This document shows, one piece after another, positions 11,830 through 23,399 of a DNA stretch of 64,000 nucleotides. The translations under genes and the position numbers were made by a program. Location: positions 24,957,001 to 25,021,000 of the forward strand of contig NC_056757.1 of the NCBI RefSeq assembly GCF_018687715.1. The letters run 5' to 3'. The notes under the pieces are model-generated. The model made no database searches and was not told where the DNA came from. It saw only the letters and a list, made by a program, of their open reading frames with translations. The DNA comes from Carya illinoinensis. Taxonomy: Eukaryota > Streptophyta > Magnoliopsida > Fagales > Juglandaceae. Within the stretch, counting starts at the first letter, position 1. Every line of letters starts with the position of its first letter.

Positions 11830-13136
11830 TACCTATAAGGTTCCTAGTAGATATAGATGGGGAGTTGGGATTTATTTTCTCGGAACCAGAGATGGTGAAG
11901 GCTGCGGAAGATTTCAAGTTTGCCTTGGTGATAAAGTTCATGCATGTTAGGCCGTCCATTAATATTATACGTCTGCATGTGGTGAAAAAATGGTGCTTGT
12001 GAGATTCCAAAATTAGTTTCATGGACAACTATCATATTTTGATTCACATGAAAAATGAACATGACATTGTTCATGGGTGGGCACATGAAGGGCGTACTTT
12101 GGAGGGGAATTCCTTTTGGCTATTTAAATGGACCCGAGACTTCGATCTGAAAAAGGAGTCTTCTCTGGCTCCTTAGTGGATATTCTTGCTAGGATCACCA
12201 ATGCATCTATACAGATGAGATTGCATCCAAATCCTTGCTACTCGGTTTGGCCATTACCTTGGCACTAACAACACAACCATAAATTGAACGAGAGCAACTG
12301 GGGCTGGAATTTGTGTGAAGGTGGATTTAACCATGGAGCCGGTGGCAAGTTTTCCTATAGTAGTCTTTCCGACGACGTGTATATGGTAGGATGCTAAATA
12401 TGAAAAACTGGGATTTTATTGTAAGAAGTGCTTCCAACAAGGGCATACTGATGTGGTCTGTAGGGTGGGTGAGAAGCGGAAGGAAGAAGGAAAATAGAAA
12501 GAAAAAAAATTTAGAGAGGCTAAAATAGTGGGTGAGCCTTCGAGCACCGAGGAGGTAGAGGTTGATAAGGAAAAGAAGGTGGTTAAAAGAGTAATTGATC
12601 AAACGGAATGGAAGCAACCTGATGTGGTTCTCTATGGAAATAATGAGCAGGTTGATGAAGTTTGTGATGTAGAAGGAAACCAGGTGGTTGAAAATTTGGG
12701 TCTGGTTGACCCCAGTGTAATTACATTGGGAGATCAGGTTGGTGCCATGGTTATTGGTGAAGCATGGGTCCCTAATCAAGACACACTTACTGGTGATGAA
12801 AAACAAGTTGTGTCTAGTGATGAAGAATGTGAAGACGTTTGGCATGATCAAGAACCGATAGTTATTCAACCCAGTGAGGTCGTAGCTTGGACGGAAACAG
12901 GGGTGCTTTCGGAAACCCCTCATAAGGATTTACATTCAGGAAATCACCAAGCGGACTTGGCTCTTGACTATTCGTTGGCTCAAGAGAAAGGTGAAATTCC
13001 CTTTATGCCAAGGAAAGAAAAAGGTTATGATTCCGATGGGGACATTTCGTCTCCTGGAAAAACAATTTTGGTGGAGGAAAATGCTCTGAGGAAATCACAA
13101 TGGGTTCATACCCGGGCTCAAAAATTAAATTTATGA
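11830..13136 (+). pseudogene. LINE ORF1: DUF4283 and CCHC zinc knuckle protein
   Basis: The first part (about 11850-12185) encodes a DUF4283 domain with ALVIKFMHVRPSINIIRLH, SFMDNYHILIHM and SFWLFKWTRDFDLKKESSLAP. A zinc knuckle follows at about 12410-12460: Y-C-K-K-C-x4-H-x4-C. An in-frame TAG lies near 12497. The C-terminal part (12528-13136) is an acidic, low-complexity tail of about 200 residues with no fold that I recognise. ORF1 proteins of this type are thought to bind the LINE RNA. Frame breaks in the N-terminal half make it a pseudogene. Confidence 0.8.
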
Positions 13137-15008
13137 CTGATACAATTTTCTTCTGGAATATTAGAGGTTTGGGTCATTCCAGGAGCAAGCTTAAGATGTT
13201 AATAAACAAGAAGGGTGCTAACTTGGTGGCCATTGCCAAGCCCTTTGCTGGAGTTGACTGTATGGTTTCTTTGGGCAGTTACTTGAATTTCAACAACTTC
13301 AGTTTTAATGAAGAGCAAGGTGGGAAGCTGTGGATCTTTTGGAAAGAGGAAACTGAGTTTTGGGTATCGTTCTGTACCTCTCAATCGATTATTGGTTGGT
13401 TTAACTTGATTAATATGCAGGTTCTTGTCACCTCTATTTATGCTAAATGTATTTACATGGAAAAAAGGGATTTAGGGAAGGAATTGGAGGAAAGGCAGCT
13501 AACAGATAAACTGTGGATGATATTGGGTGACTTCAATGCTATTCGCACAGATTTAGAAAGAATTGGTGGTAGTCCCCAGCCTTTGATATCTATGTCTGAT
13601 TTTAATGATTGCCTTGATAATTGTGGTTTATTTGATCTTTTCGGCGGTGGTAGAACTATATCTTGGTGCAATGGGCAGAGCAGGGTTATGAGAAGCTGAG
13701 CAAAATTGGATAGAGTGGTCATTAATAATGCATTTTCAGATCAGTTTGTGTTGTCTCAATTGGTTTATTTGAGTCGTAAGTTTTCGAATCATTGCCTAAT
13801 GGTGATTTATCTGGATAGGCCATTTTATAAATATGGCCCAATTCCTTTTCGGTTTCCTAATATGTGGTGCTTGCATGAGATTTTTTTATCTTGTGTGAAG
13901 GAGGCTTGGCTCAGGCAAGATTTGGCTTCGGGCCTTTTAAAACTTGCTATTAGATTGAAAAGAACCAAGGTAGCTTTATGAGGTTGGAACAAAAATGTTT
14001 TTGGGTGTGTTGAAGGAAATATTAGAGCCCTTGAGGGAAGGTTGGATTTTCTAGATGCTCAGTTACAATTGGGATATTTAGAAGAGCTTGAAGCTGATTA
14101 TTTGGTGACTAAAATAGAGATTGATGCTTGGGAAAAAAGAGAAGCTATTCAATTGACGCAAATTGCTAAAAAAAATGGATTATGGAAGGGGATCAAAATA
14201 CAAAGTTTTTTCATTCAGTCATTAATCAGAGACAGAAACAGGGGCGTATCTCTCGTATGGGTCTTTTGGATGGTAGGATCCTGGAAACTGTTGAGGATGT
14301 TCATTCGGAAGCCTCTCAATATTTCCAGGAATTTTTGATGACACCTACGGAAGTGGAGAATGGGGACTTATCGGCTCTTATTGAGAAATCCATCTCTAAT
14401 GAAGAGAATAATATGCTATGTTTAGAGCTGTCCGAGGAAGAAGTTAAAGAAGCGATATTTTTCATTCATAAACAAAGTAGCCTGGGGCTTGATGGATTTG
14501 GGTTTGGTTTTTTTATTTCTTGCTGGGAAGTTATAAAAGAGGATGTTATTGAGACGACTAGAGATTTTTTAGGGGCTTGCCTTTGCCCATGTTTTATTCA
14601 TCCTCCTTTATTGTTTTACTTCTGAAAATTCTTGATCGATCGAGCTTTGATAAATTCAGGCCAATTCGTTTGTGCTCTGTGGTGTATAAGGCCTTCTCCA
14701 AAATTATTGTTACTTGTTTGACAATGGTTATTTATAAGCTGGTCTCTCATGAACAAGGCGCTTTTGTACCAGGGATGAGCATTTTTTAAAATATTACTTT
14801 TACTCAGGAAATGGTCCACTCTTTGCACAAAATAATTCTGGGTGGTAATGTGATGATAAAGATTGATATATCCAAGGCAGATGATAGGGTTGATTAGGAT
14901 TTTCTTTTGAATGTGCTTCATGCTTTTGGTTTCTCTAATAAATTTTGCAAGTTAATTAGGGAGTGTATAAAATCACCGTAGTTTTCAATGAGGATGAATG
15001 AGACTTTT
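13133..15008 (+). pseudogene. LINE ORF2, 5' part: endonuclease and RT start
   Basis: The ATG at 13133 overlaps the ORF1 stop as ATGA. The protein begins MTDTIFFWNIRGLG, the start of an APE-type endonuclease, with GDFNAI near 13530 and KLDRVVIN near 13705. Stops interrupt it at 13697 (TGA) and about 13979 (TGA). About 14175-14340 encodes the GDQNTKFFHSVINQR motif, and RT starts near 14430 (EEVKEAIFFI, SSLGLDGFGFGFF). The last codons before the insert read FSMRMNETF at about 14983-15008. The frame resumes at 16924. Confidence 0.85.
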
Positions 15009-16923
15009 TGATCAGCTTATGATTTTGTCTTCCAAGCGTAGAAGCTATCAAAGTAATACAAGGATAACTCTAGAATCGTATTCCACAAGAACAAAAGATT
15101 ATCAAAGCGTTTGTAAAAAATATCGAAGATGAGGTAAGAAAGAAAATAGTGAATTCAATTCCCGTAAAAAAAATTAATCAAAGCTGAAATTAAAGTTTCT
15201 AATCAAAAAGGCAAATTAACAAACATTTGGGTTGGGTATGAGACTCTCTTTATTTCGGATCTTAGAAAATTTTCTCGATTAACAATCCAATCAAGGCATT
15301 GATAAACGGAAGATAAAAAGTTATGCTCAAATTTTACAACACTTCTCTAAGGAATTCTCTACTTTACTAGCCAAACATACATTTACAATCAATCGAGAGA
15401 AGCCTTGATAATTTTCAAACTTTTGTTGTGCCTTATGTCAACAACAAATCAAGAGCAAGAACTGCAATCTATTTTCAATTTAAATCCAACTAGTAACTTA
15501 GTGAAATCAACATTCAACCATAAAATATTGCATTAAACTAGAACCTAAAATAAATTAAATCTCATTCCACAACCCAAGTTTCAAAAATTAGTTACACATG
15601 ATGTTTCTAGCAACAAAAATTAATCTAAGTTAAACCGTGATAAAATCTAAGAGAAAATTCCCAAAATAAAACTGAACACCAAGCTGAAAATAAACAAGAA
15701 AGTTGCCCACCGAACAAATAAACTCAAATTGAAAGAAGAAAAACTGTGCGCTGAAACTTTCAGCAAAAACAGAGCTGCTGAAAAAACACTGACCGAAAAG
15801 GTCTGAAAACAGAAATGTAAACTCAGCCGACTACCACTGAGAAACTAAGAAAGAAAACTGGGCAACCAAAAAATAATAAAACTGAAAATGAGTCATCTGA
15901 ACTAACAACCGTAAAACACTAAAACTAAAACCAAATAAATTCCAACCGACCCCTGAGAGAGAGAGACCCCACTCCATCTGCGATTAGAATGAAAAATGAA
16001 AAGCAGGATGAACAAGCCTCCGAAAAAAACTAACAAAAGAAAAACATAAAAAAAATCCAAACAAGGGAGCTGGAGGGAGCTTCCGCCTGTTCTATAGTCT
16101 GGACTCAAACGTAAACGAAAGAAAAACTAATCTGGACTAGCACGTAAAGAAAAAGAAAGAAAACAAGTTCCTCCTCACGGTCTGGAGCTGAAAGAAATCC
16201 TAAGAACTGTAAAACGAGGGAAATGCTGAACGAAAGAAAAAAAATTGGAAAGAAAAAAAAAACTCAAAGAGACAAACTGCAGAAAATAAAATGAAGATCA
16301 ACCCAACCGCCTCACGGTCTGAACGAAAAAGAAAAGCTAAAAATGAAAACTCCACAAAAACCGAACAAGGAATAAAAATGAAAATGAAAACTTAGAGGGA
16401 GATTCACTCCCGTCTGTCCGAAAAGCCTCAAAACGGAAAAAAAAACAAAAAAAATGTCCAACCTGAAGGCCAGCCGCCCAAGTTTGTGTTTAACGCCCAT
16501 GCAGGTAATACCAATTTGCCCCTCTGTTCTGTGTGAATTTACTCTGCGTTGCCCTTCCTCCGTGCCAGCTCGTGCTTTATCTTGATCTGCTGCAGGTTTG
16601 TGCATGAGAGGTAGCGTGCTTGAGGCCATAATCCTCAACTTCTGCATCGTGCTGTTGCTTTCCCTTTCCGTGTTGATTTGCTCTGCGTGAGGTGCTGTGT
16701 CCTTCAGTCCGTAGCTTCATTCATCTGTACAGCTCGTACACGCCCCACATTTCAGCTCCAACTATTTTCTTTCTATGCCTGCGGCATGATTTACCAAAAT
16801 ATTGATATCAATCAATTGAAATACAGTATTAGAATTTGCTGCATAATTAAATGCTCAATTCTTATTTGATAAAATAAATCATTCACTTTAAGCAATTTAA
16901 TTACACAATTCAATACTTTATCA
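15009..16923 (-). repeat. Probable solo LTR inserted in LINE RT
   Basis: 1915 bp starting TGATCAGC and ending TTTATCA, so TG...CA, flanked by CTTTT on both sides (15004-15008 and 16924-16928), the 5-bp duplication made by an LTR-retrotransposon integrase. Removing it with one CTTTT rejoins the LINE in one frame (...NETF then KGFFQSS...). No coding potential; many purine-rich runs. The minus orientation is inferred from a TTGTGGAATACGATTCTAG-like motif read right to left near 15095-15070, which resembles conserved LTR 3' ends of some Ty3/Gypsy elements. The insertion is well supported, the class less so. Confidence 0.7.
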
Positions 16924-18950
16924 CTTTTAAAGGTTTTTTTCAGTCCTCTTGAGGCCTATAGCAAGGGGATCCTTTATCGCCCTATTTATTTATTATTATG
17001 GATGAAATTTTGACCAGACTACTAAAGAAAAATTTTGAGGATGGACAGATTGGAAAATTTCATCACCCCGTTAGGACTCCCATGATTTCGCATTTGCTTT
17101 ATGCAGATGATATTTTAATTTTTGCTAACGGTGGGAAGAAATCTATTAAAAGCCTTGTTGATACGCTTGCTGTTTATGAAAAATGGTCTAGTTAGCAAGT
17201 TGACAAAGAAAAATCAGCATTATTCCCTTCCAATCTTATCTCTCAAACTCGTAAGCGTGGGTTGTTGCGGCTTACAGGCTTTAAGGAAGGTAAATTTCCA
17301 ATATTTGGGTTGCCCTTTGGTATCGGGAAGATTGACTTCTTGGTGTCTTGAGCCTTTAGTTGACAAAATTAGGAATAAGGTGGCTAGGTGGAAATTGAAA
17401 TTGTTGTCTCAAGGAGGTCGTTTGATTATATTACGTCATGTACTGTCTAGTATGCCTATTCATCTTATTTCAGTGCTGAATATTCCAGCGGCTATTATCT
17501 CATGTATTAATTCCATTTTGGCTAATTTTTTATGGGGGGATGTGGATGGTAAAAAAAAAGTGCATTGGCGAGGCTAGTCGAAAGTTTGTAAACCAATCCA
17601 GGAGGGGGGTTTGGGAGTGCGAGATGTTAAGGAAGTTCAATGTTCTCTTCACATGAAATTTGCATTCCGTCTTCTGACAACCAAAAGTATGTGGGCTGAT
17701 TTCTTTAGAGCTAAATATTTAAAAGACAGTCGCATTATGAAATATGTTCGGCGGCCCTCTGATTCTCAGTTTTGGAGGTCAATTTTATCTAATGTGCCTA
17801 AGGTGATGGATAATGTCCAAGTTCTAATGAGGGGCGGTAATTCCTCTTTTTGTTATGATCGTTGGTTGGCTTCGGGACCTCTTTCTGGGAGAGTGTCGGA
17901 AATTCAGAATAAGAAATTGTGTATTCAAGATTGTTGGGTTGATCAGGCCTGGGGTGTAGAACTGTTAAAGGCGCTTGTAGGCAATATTGTTACTAAAGAA
18001 ATTATTTAGACCAAGTTTATTGGTCGTGCAGGTCTAGATGTGTGTGTTTGGAAGCCATCTTTAGATGGGAATTTCTCCACTACATCTACTTGGGAGTTGA
18101 CTTGGAAGAAATGAGAGTTGTTGCCTTGGAACAATTGGATTTGGCACTACATTTTACCAAAGAGGATATCTATGTACGTTTGGAGGCTTGGTTTAATGGG
18201 CTATCTGTGGATGATAAAGTGCAGAACAAAAGTGTTTTACTTGCATCGGCCTGTGATTGTTGTAACTTAAGTCATCGGGAATCCATTAATCATGTTTTAG
18301 CCACGGGCCAATTTGCAAAATTGGTTTGGGATCGTGATAGCTGTCTTCTAGGAATTTCTTGCATGCGACAATGGTCTTGGAAGACATGTATGATTGGTTG
18401 GTTTACTTGTGCAAAAAAAGCTTTGATTACTGGTGTTCTTATAGGTATCATGCCTTGCCTGATTACTTGGAGCTTGTGGAAAAGAAGATGCAAGGTAGTT
18501 GTCGTAACAACCCAGGCAGCTCAGGTGGAGGGGGCATTTTTAGGGATGCAGAGGGTGACATGTAGGGAGCCTTCTCTAGTCATTTCGGCAATGATACAAA
18601 TCATGAGGCTCAGTTAAAAGCTATTATAGATGGGTTTTAGTTATGTAAAAGGTTGCCGTACTCCAAAGTGGTCATCGAAAGTGACTCTAAAATTATTGTA
18701 GATTGGATCTGAGCTAGGAAATGCACGTTGTGGTATTTATGGAATTATTAGGAAGTACTAATATTCGAACTTCAAGAGATTACATTAAGAGTAATCCATC
18801 AATTCCATGAGGCGAATCAATCTGCAGATTTTTCTTACTAAACAAACTGAGTTGGGTTCTAATTCTATTTATGATAATTGTGACCAACTGCCGAGGATTT
18901 TAAAGGGCATTGTTAGGATTGATAAAACGGGTCTCCCAACCATTCGTCCT
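16924..18950 (+). pseudogene. LINE ORF2, 3' part: RT, zf-RVT, RNase H
   Basis: Resumes after the insert with KGFFQSS and a QGDPLSPYLFI-like motif (about 16960-16990), then SHLLYADDILIFANG at about 17090-17130, an intact YADD catalytic box. Next come FQYLGCPLVSGRL, WKLKLLSQGGRL (about 17390), FLWG, and a zf-RVT region near 18000-18310. RNase H starts at about 18485 (GSCRNNPGSSGGGGIFRD) with NHEAQLKAIIDGF and VIESDSKIIVDWI. Stops at 17193, 17576, 18007, 18547 and others break it. Confidence 0.85.
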
Positions 18951-19180
18951 TAATTGGATGTGTGATTCGGGTTGATGCTTGTTTTCTATAGGCTTGTTTA
19001 GATTTTTGTGATTGTTTTTCGTCTCTCCTTATAGGACTGTTTAGTTTTTTTGGTTTGGTTTAGTCTTTTTATTTTGATTTGGATACCAGAGATGCTTTTA
19101 GTGCCTTATCTATAAATTTCTAGTGTCGGTCTTGTTACTATAGTATTTCTCCGTCATTAGTAAAGGCTATTAATAAAATC

Positions 19181-20229
19181 AGAACGGGTCACTATTAGAC
19201 ATGTGACCTTCAACTTTTCTAAAAAAACAAAACCATGCATATTCAAATTGCGGGATGATCTAAGTACTAGTATTTGATTCAGTTCATGTGATTGTAGGTA
19301 AGGTACTATGCATGCATAGAGTTCATGATTTGATCTGGTTGGGGCCATGCACCCAATCATTTCAAATTGCATTATTGAAATATTGGATGTATCCGAAGCT
19401 TATAGCAAGCTTAAAGCATGTTGAATTCATAGTGTCCAAGGTCTAAAAGTTTGAAGCATTCAACGCAAGAAGATTGGTGACATCTTTTTCAATCCGGTAG
19501 CCAACAGTTGATCGACTGACCTATGGTAGTGCTCGATAAATGAAGAAATTTTAAAAAATAAAGAAAACAGAGATTTTAAATAGTTCACCATTGTGGCTAA
19601 TATTCACGAATTTAGGAGATGGAATCCCGTATAAATGACATAATCTACAGGACTTTAAGCTCCCATATGCACTCCAAAAGCGAAAAAGACAGAAATTGGG
19701 GAAGATGAAGAAGATGACACTTGCGGCAAATGGTTAAAAGAAAGAAGTTAGTTGGATAAGTCTTAATAGGAAAAGCCCAGCTACCTGCACGTGCACAAAC
19801 AAATTTTCACGGAATGATTGCCACGTGTTACTGCCAATCAACATTATAATTTGATTTTACTGATGTTTTTGTAACGTCCTGTCACGTCAGGGTATAGTTT
19901 ATCTTGCTGACGACTGACACGTCATCTATTATTGTGTTTCTGTTACCTATCTAAAAAATAATAAACACAGCTGTTTTCATAGGATTTTGTAATATGTATT
20001 GTGAAATTTGTTATATGGATATTATTATTCTTTTATCATTATTTTTTTATAATAATTCAGAAAATAATTATTAGTAAATTTATATATATACATATTTTAA
20101 ATTTTTTAAAATATTTAAAATATATATATATAATTGCACCGATGATAATTTTAAAAGACAAAATGATGGAGTAGAATAGCATTACCTTCATCTTATACTA
20201 ATCATCATCGGAATCATGAGTTGGGGGAA
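19181..20229. other. Intergenic DNA, nothing recognised
   Basis: No plausible gene. Contains several ACGT-core words (GCCACGTG near 19823, TGACACGTCA near 19915), but there is no gene next to them that they could serve in this window. Confidence 0.45.
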
Positions 20230-20400
20230 GTTTTTACTTTAATTAATGTTACGTATAGATATTTTTATATAATTTTTATATATTTTATTGATGTAATTAA
20301 TTATGTATTAAAAAAATTTAATACATAATTAATTACATCAATATATAAAAAAATACGTAAAAATAATTATATAAAAAATTCTTATTTCACTTTTCAGATT
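20230..20400. repeat. Long palindromic foldback repeat, family B
   Basis: Perfect 23-bp inverted arms at 20288-20310 and 20319-20341 around an 8-nt loop. The pairing extends imperfectly outward on both sides (TTTTTATATAATTTTTATAT with ATATATAAAAAAATACGTAA). This is a foldback MITE. A more diverged relative is at about 23640-23800. Confidence 0.65.
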
Positions 20401-21499
20401 ACTGATTTTAAGCAAGAATTGATTCCCTTTTCTTCTTTTTCTGTTAGGAGGGCGTGGCTTTCGCTGGACTTCAAGAAAACATGAAGCTCAATAATTGAAC
20501 TCTCAAAAGAAATATCTGACCTAACAACAAAATAAACACTACTTTCCAGACAGTTTCCATCAGATTGTTCCAACTTTTTGTGCATGTTTGGCCCAATGAT
20601 GGCATTATTTTGATATGCCTCCAGTACGTGCGATGCTTTGAGCTAAGAGTGACACAATATTCCAATCTCCATTTCTATTTTCCATGAGATTATCCTTACC
20701 ATGTATAGGTTTTTTAGCTAAGATCTTTGCTCATATTGAGCTGCTACATCACATCACCTTATCAACTTTACTAATTAAAAATAACAAAGTTTTAATTATT
20801 TAATTTCCTGTTTAGCCACGTCATCCACTCTCATTGTATATGACACCCAATAAAAATATAATAATATAGGTTATTAATTAAAGCTAAGTAATTTATCAAA
20901 TGAAAATAACACATTTTAATTACATAAGTGATTTTTATATATTTGTGAGTCTTTTAGTTTGAAAAATCCTATTTGCAAGCCTATATTAATTTGACACATT
21001 TAAGGTGTGTTTGGTTGTTAAATAAACTCAACTAATCCCAAACCAATCATTAATAAAATCCATTACGTTTTCAACTTCCCATAAAAAGTTAAATCTATAA
21101 ATCCGAATTTATTTCATATATTTAAATATATATTTCAACTTATTTACATTCAAACGTATCTTAATGAAATCTATAAAATATTATTATTTACAGATCAACT
21201 CAGATGATTTGAAATCATCTCAACATCAAAATATAACCTTAACACACCAATGGTACTATGGAGGATATAGAGACAGTGCTAACTAAGTACTTATGTTAGC
21301 ACACTTTAAAGAACTCTTTGATAAAACGTTGTAAAATTTTCCATCACTGTAATAGAACAAAAGAGAGTATAAGAAGATAAGACCAAGATACTAGATAAAA
21401 TTTACATTTAACTTATAATATATTTTATTTAATAAATTTTGTTATTCATATGCATTGCGTAGGTATGAGATTAGTTGACATAATTAGGGTGTAATTATT
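20401..21499. other. AT-rich intergenic DNA with a diverged MITE-like piece
   Basis: No gene seen. About 20997-21245 begins GGTGTGTTTGGTTGTTAAATA and resembles the start of family C repeats, but is too diverged to delimit. Confidence 0.4.
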
Positions 21500-21675
21500 G
21501 AAGAAAAGTGTTACAGATATAAAAAAATTTCATAAAAGTAAACTTACAAACTGATGTAGTTTCATATAATATATGGTATTTACTGTAAGTTAAAATTAAT
21601 TTTATCATATCAAATTATATCAATTTGTGAATTCACTTTTATAAAATTACCATGTAGCTAAAGTATTTCTCAATA
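21500..21675. repeat. Palindromic MITE, family A
   Basis: Left arm ATAAAAGTAAACTTACAAAC-TGATGTAG (about 21532-21565) and right arm ATATCAATTTGTGAATTCAC-TTTTAT (about 21617-21650) pair across a short centre. The same layout occurs at 31965-32160, 36645-36800 and 46320-46497. Confidence 0.65.
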
Positions 21676-22162
21676 TGCGAATATTTGCTCGGAGATAAGG
21701 AGGACCAGGGACATTATTGGTGGAGCCCTTCACAAGTATGTTTGGTTGCTCTAAAGAATAAACAGTAACGTGGAGCACCTTTCTGTTATGAGCTCAAAAC
21801 TAGAAGGTTTGAAACTATAACATATCAATTTGATTGTTCTTCATAATTTGAACATTTCCCAAAATTTTAAACTTCGTGTTTTATTTAAACCCCTGATCAT
21901 TTGTGATGAACTCAAGAGAGAAAAGTGGAGCCAAGACCATATATATATCAGAAAATATTACTTCCAATATTACAGTAAGATTCACCGCTTCTTTTGGAAT
22001 CCACAATGATGTTCTACAACTAGAAAATGGTATGAAAATCTGGAGCTGTGGTTGAAGATGAATCAGAAATCTTGGTGCCTCCATGGATTTAATGAATCTT
22101 TTTGCCCATCTTGGGAATCCATCTATGTAGAAAATCGGGTATGAAGGTGTTGAAAATAGCAG

Positions 22163-23172
22163 TCAGCTTCCAGCCTCAGAGATGCTCAGAAGTGAGGGGC
22201 GCCAAGACTTTGACCTCATTACAGCAGAGCTCATTGATGGTGTCCTTACTCTCTGTCTTTCATGTCTCATCACCTGAAATTTTGGCATGGTTATAGGGAT
22301 AATTACACAAGGATGAGAATCACACTTTTTTCAACTGGAAAAATGAATAATTTTATGTAGGTGACATCTCTTATTCAGTCGCTGCATTATTGTGGATAAC
22401 AACATCAACAGACCCTCTTGCCTCTCACTCTGTCCTATCAAAATGATTGCAAGAATAACCGTATATGGTTCATGTTTTCATCCTTTTTAATAAATGAATT
22501 ATTTTGGTGGGTACTTTGGCAAGAAGAATTGAAAGCTCGAATCCTCTGTTTACAGCTGTACTCATCACAATCACAAATAATTCAAGCTGCATAGCTGTGG
22601 ATTTCAGCCAGTTCATCCAACAGATTTTCAAAGTTTAAAAAGAAAACACAGATACCTGGTATTTCTTCTCCTTATCTGACTTCCCTTCTGCCTCAAAGCC
22701 TGGAGTCTGCTTCTCTGACACTGTCTGTGACATCTCAGCTGATTCCACCTCCTGCCTCTGCTTCGTTTTGGCAAACTTTTTTGCCCGCAACACCTTCATA
22801 ACCTCTAAAAAACCAGCAGTAAACATCTAAAGCTTTTCAATCAAACCGACAACAGAATACAGATTCTCCAACTGATCAGAATTTCAAACACAAACCGTAC
22901 GTACCTTGAGTAGTGACCAGCCGATAAGCATGACCAAGAGCAAGAGTATCAGTCGGCCGGAGAAGCTTAACGCGGGTGAACCGCACGGTCTTGGTCTTAT
23001 CCTGATCCTGATCATCCTCGGACGCAGGCAATGGGATGATCAAAGAAACATAGTGGCCCGGATTCGTTTTCATCACCTCGCTCACGCTCACCGGCCAATA
23101 CAGCCTCTCTATCTTCCCACTTGGGTGTTGTATAACCAGGGCTGCTGCATCTATGGCCTGGCAATTCCCCAT
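22163..23172 (-). CDS. PADRE (DUF4228) domain protein, three exons, 175 aa
   Basis: Exons 23172-22905, 22804-22656 and 22273-22163; both introns are GT-AG and codon phase closes exactly. The protein begins MGNCQAIDAAALVIQHPSGK, a glycine-2 N-myristoylation signal followed by the DUF4228/PADRE core: IERLYWPVSVSEVMKTNPGH, a short acidic low-complexity loop (EDDQDQDK), VRFTRVKLLRPTDTLALGHA, YRLVTTQEVM. The second exon is charged and probably disordered (KKFAKTKQRQEVESAEM). The third ends SWRPSLLSISEAGS, a C-terminal motif seen in relatives. Family members are induced by pathogens and abiotic stress; biochemical function is poorly known. Length fits the family (roughly 150-200 aa). No frame defects. 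A possible poly(A) signal (AATAAA on this strand) lies near 21880. Confidence 0.93.
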
Positions 23173-23317
23173 TTCTCTTCTTTTTTCTGGCCTTTGTTTT
23201 TTTCCCTTTCTGAAAGAGGAAGACGACGAAGAAAGATAAGGAGGAGAAAAGGAAGGAAGGAGGGAGCGTAAGCAGAAGTCTCTTTCTGTACAGCTCCCAC
23301 ACCGTCCCCAACAAAAA

Positions 23318-23325
23318 TATATATA
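23318..23325 (-). promoter_or_regulatory. TATA box of the PADRE gene
   Basis: On the minus strand, CTATATATATTT lies about 145 bp upstream of the ATG at 23172. It is followed by a CT-rich leader (about 23290-23175) typical of a plant 5' UTR. Transcription would be expected to start near 23290. Confidence 0.55.
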
Positions 23326-23399
23326 GTAAAAACGGGTCCTTTCTCATCAGAGGCCGTCCCAACTAATTTATAATCATAGATTCATAGATATCATCGGCA

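Larger units (their letters stand above)
11580..19180 (+). mobile_element. LINE (L1-type), nearly full length, interrupted
   Basis: A plant L1-type LINE with ORF1 (DUF4283 plus CCHC zinc knuckle), then ORF2 (endonuclease, RT, zf-RVT, RNase H). ORF2 is split by a 1.9-kb insert at 15009-16923. The 5' end is set roughly at the GAGAGAGATTTTAGAGAGAG tract near 11590, and the 3' end at an AATAAAATC tail near 19175. Target-site duplications were not found. In-frame stops, many of them TGA or TAG at places where R or W is expected, show decay, but domains are still easy to read, so it is probably only moderately old. Confidence 0.85.

Noticed and set aside
12327..12923. 198-codon open frame on the minus strand
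   Set aside because: Shadow of LINE ORF1; the sense strand has the zinc knuckle.
19815..19925. Cluster of ACGT-core elements (CACGTG, TGACGTCA-like)
   Set aside because: No gene adjacent within several kilobases, so a promoter role cannot be supported.
22906..23362. Open frames on both strands overlapping the PADRE first exon
   Set aside because: Shadow frames of exon 1 and its leader; no family features and low-complexity basic ends.
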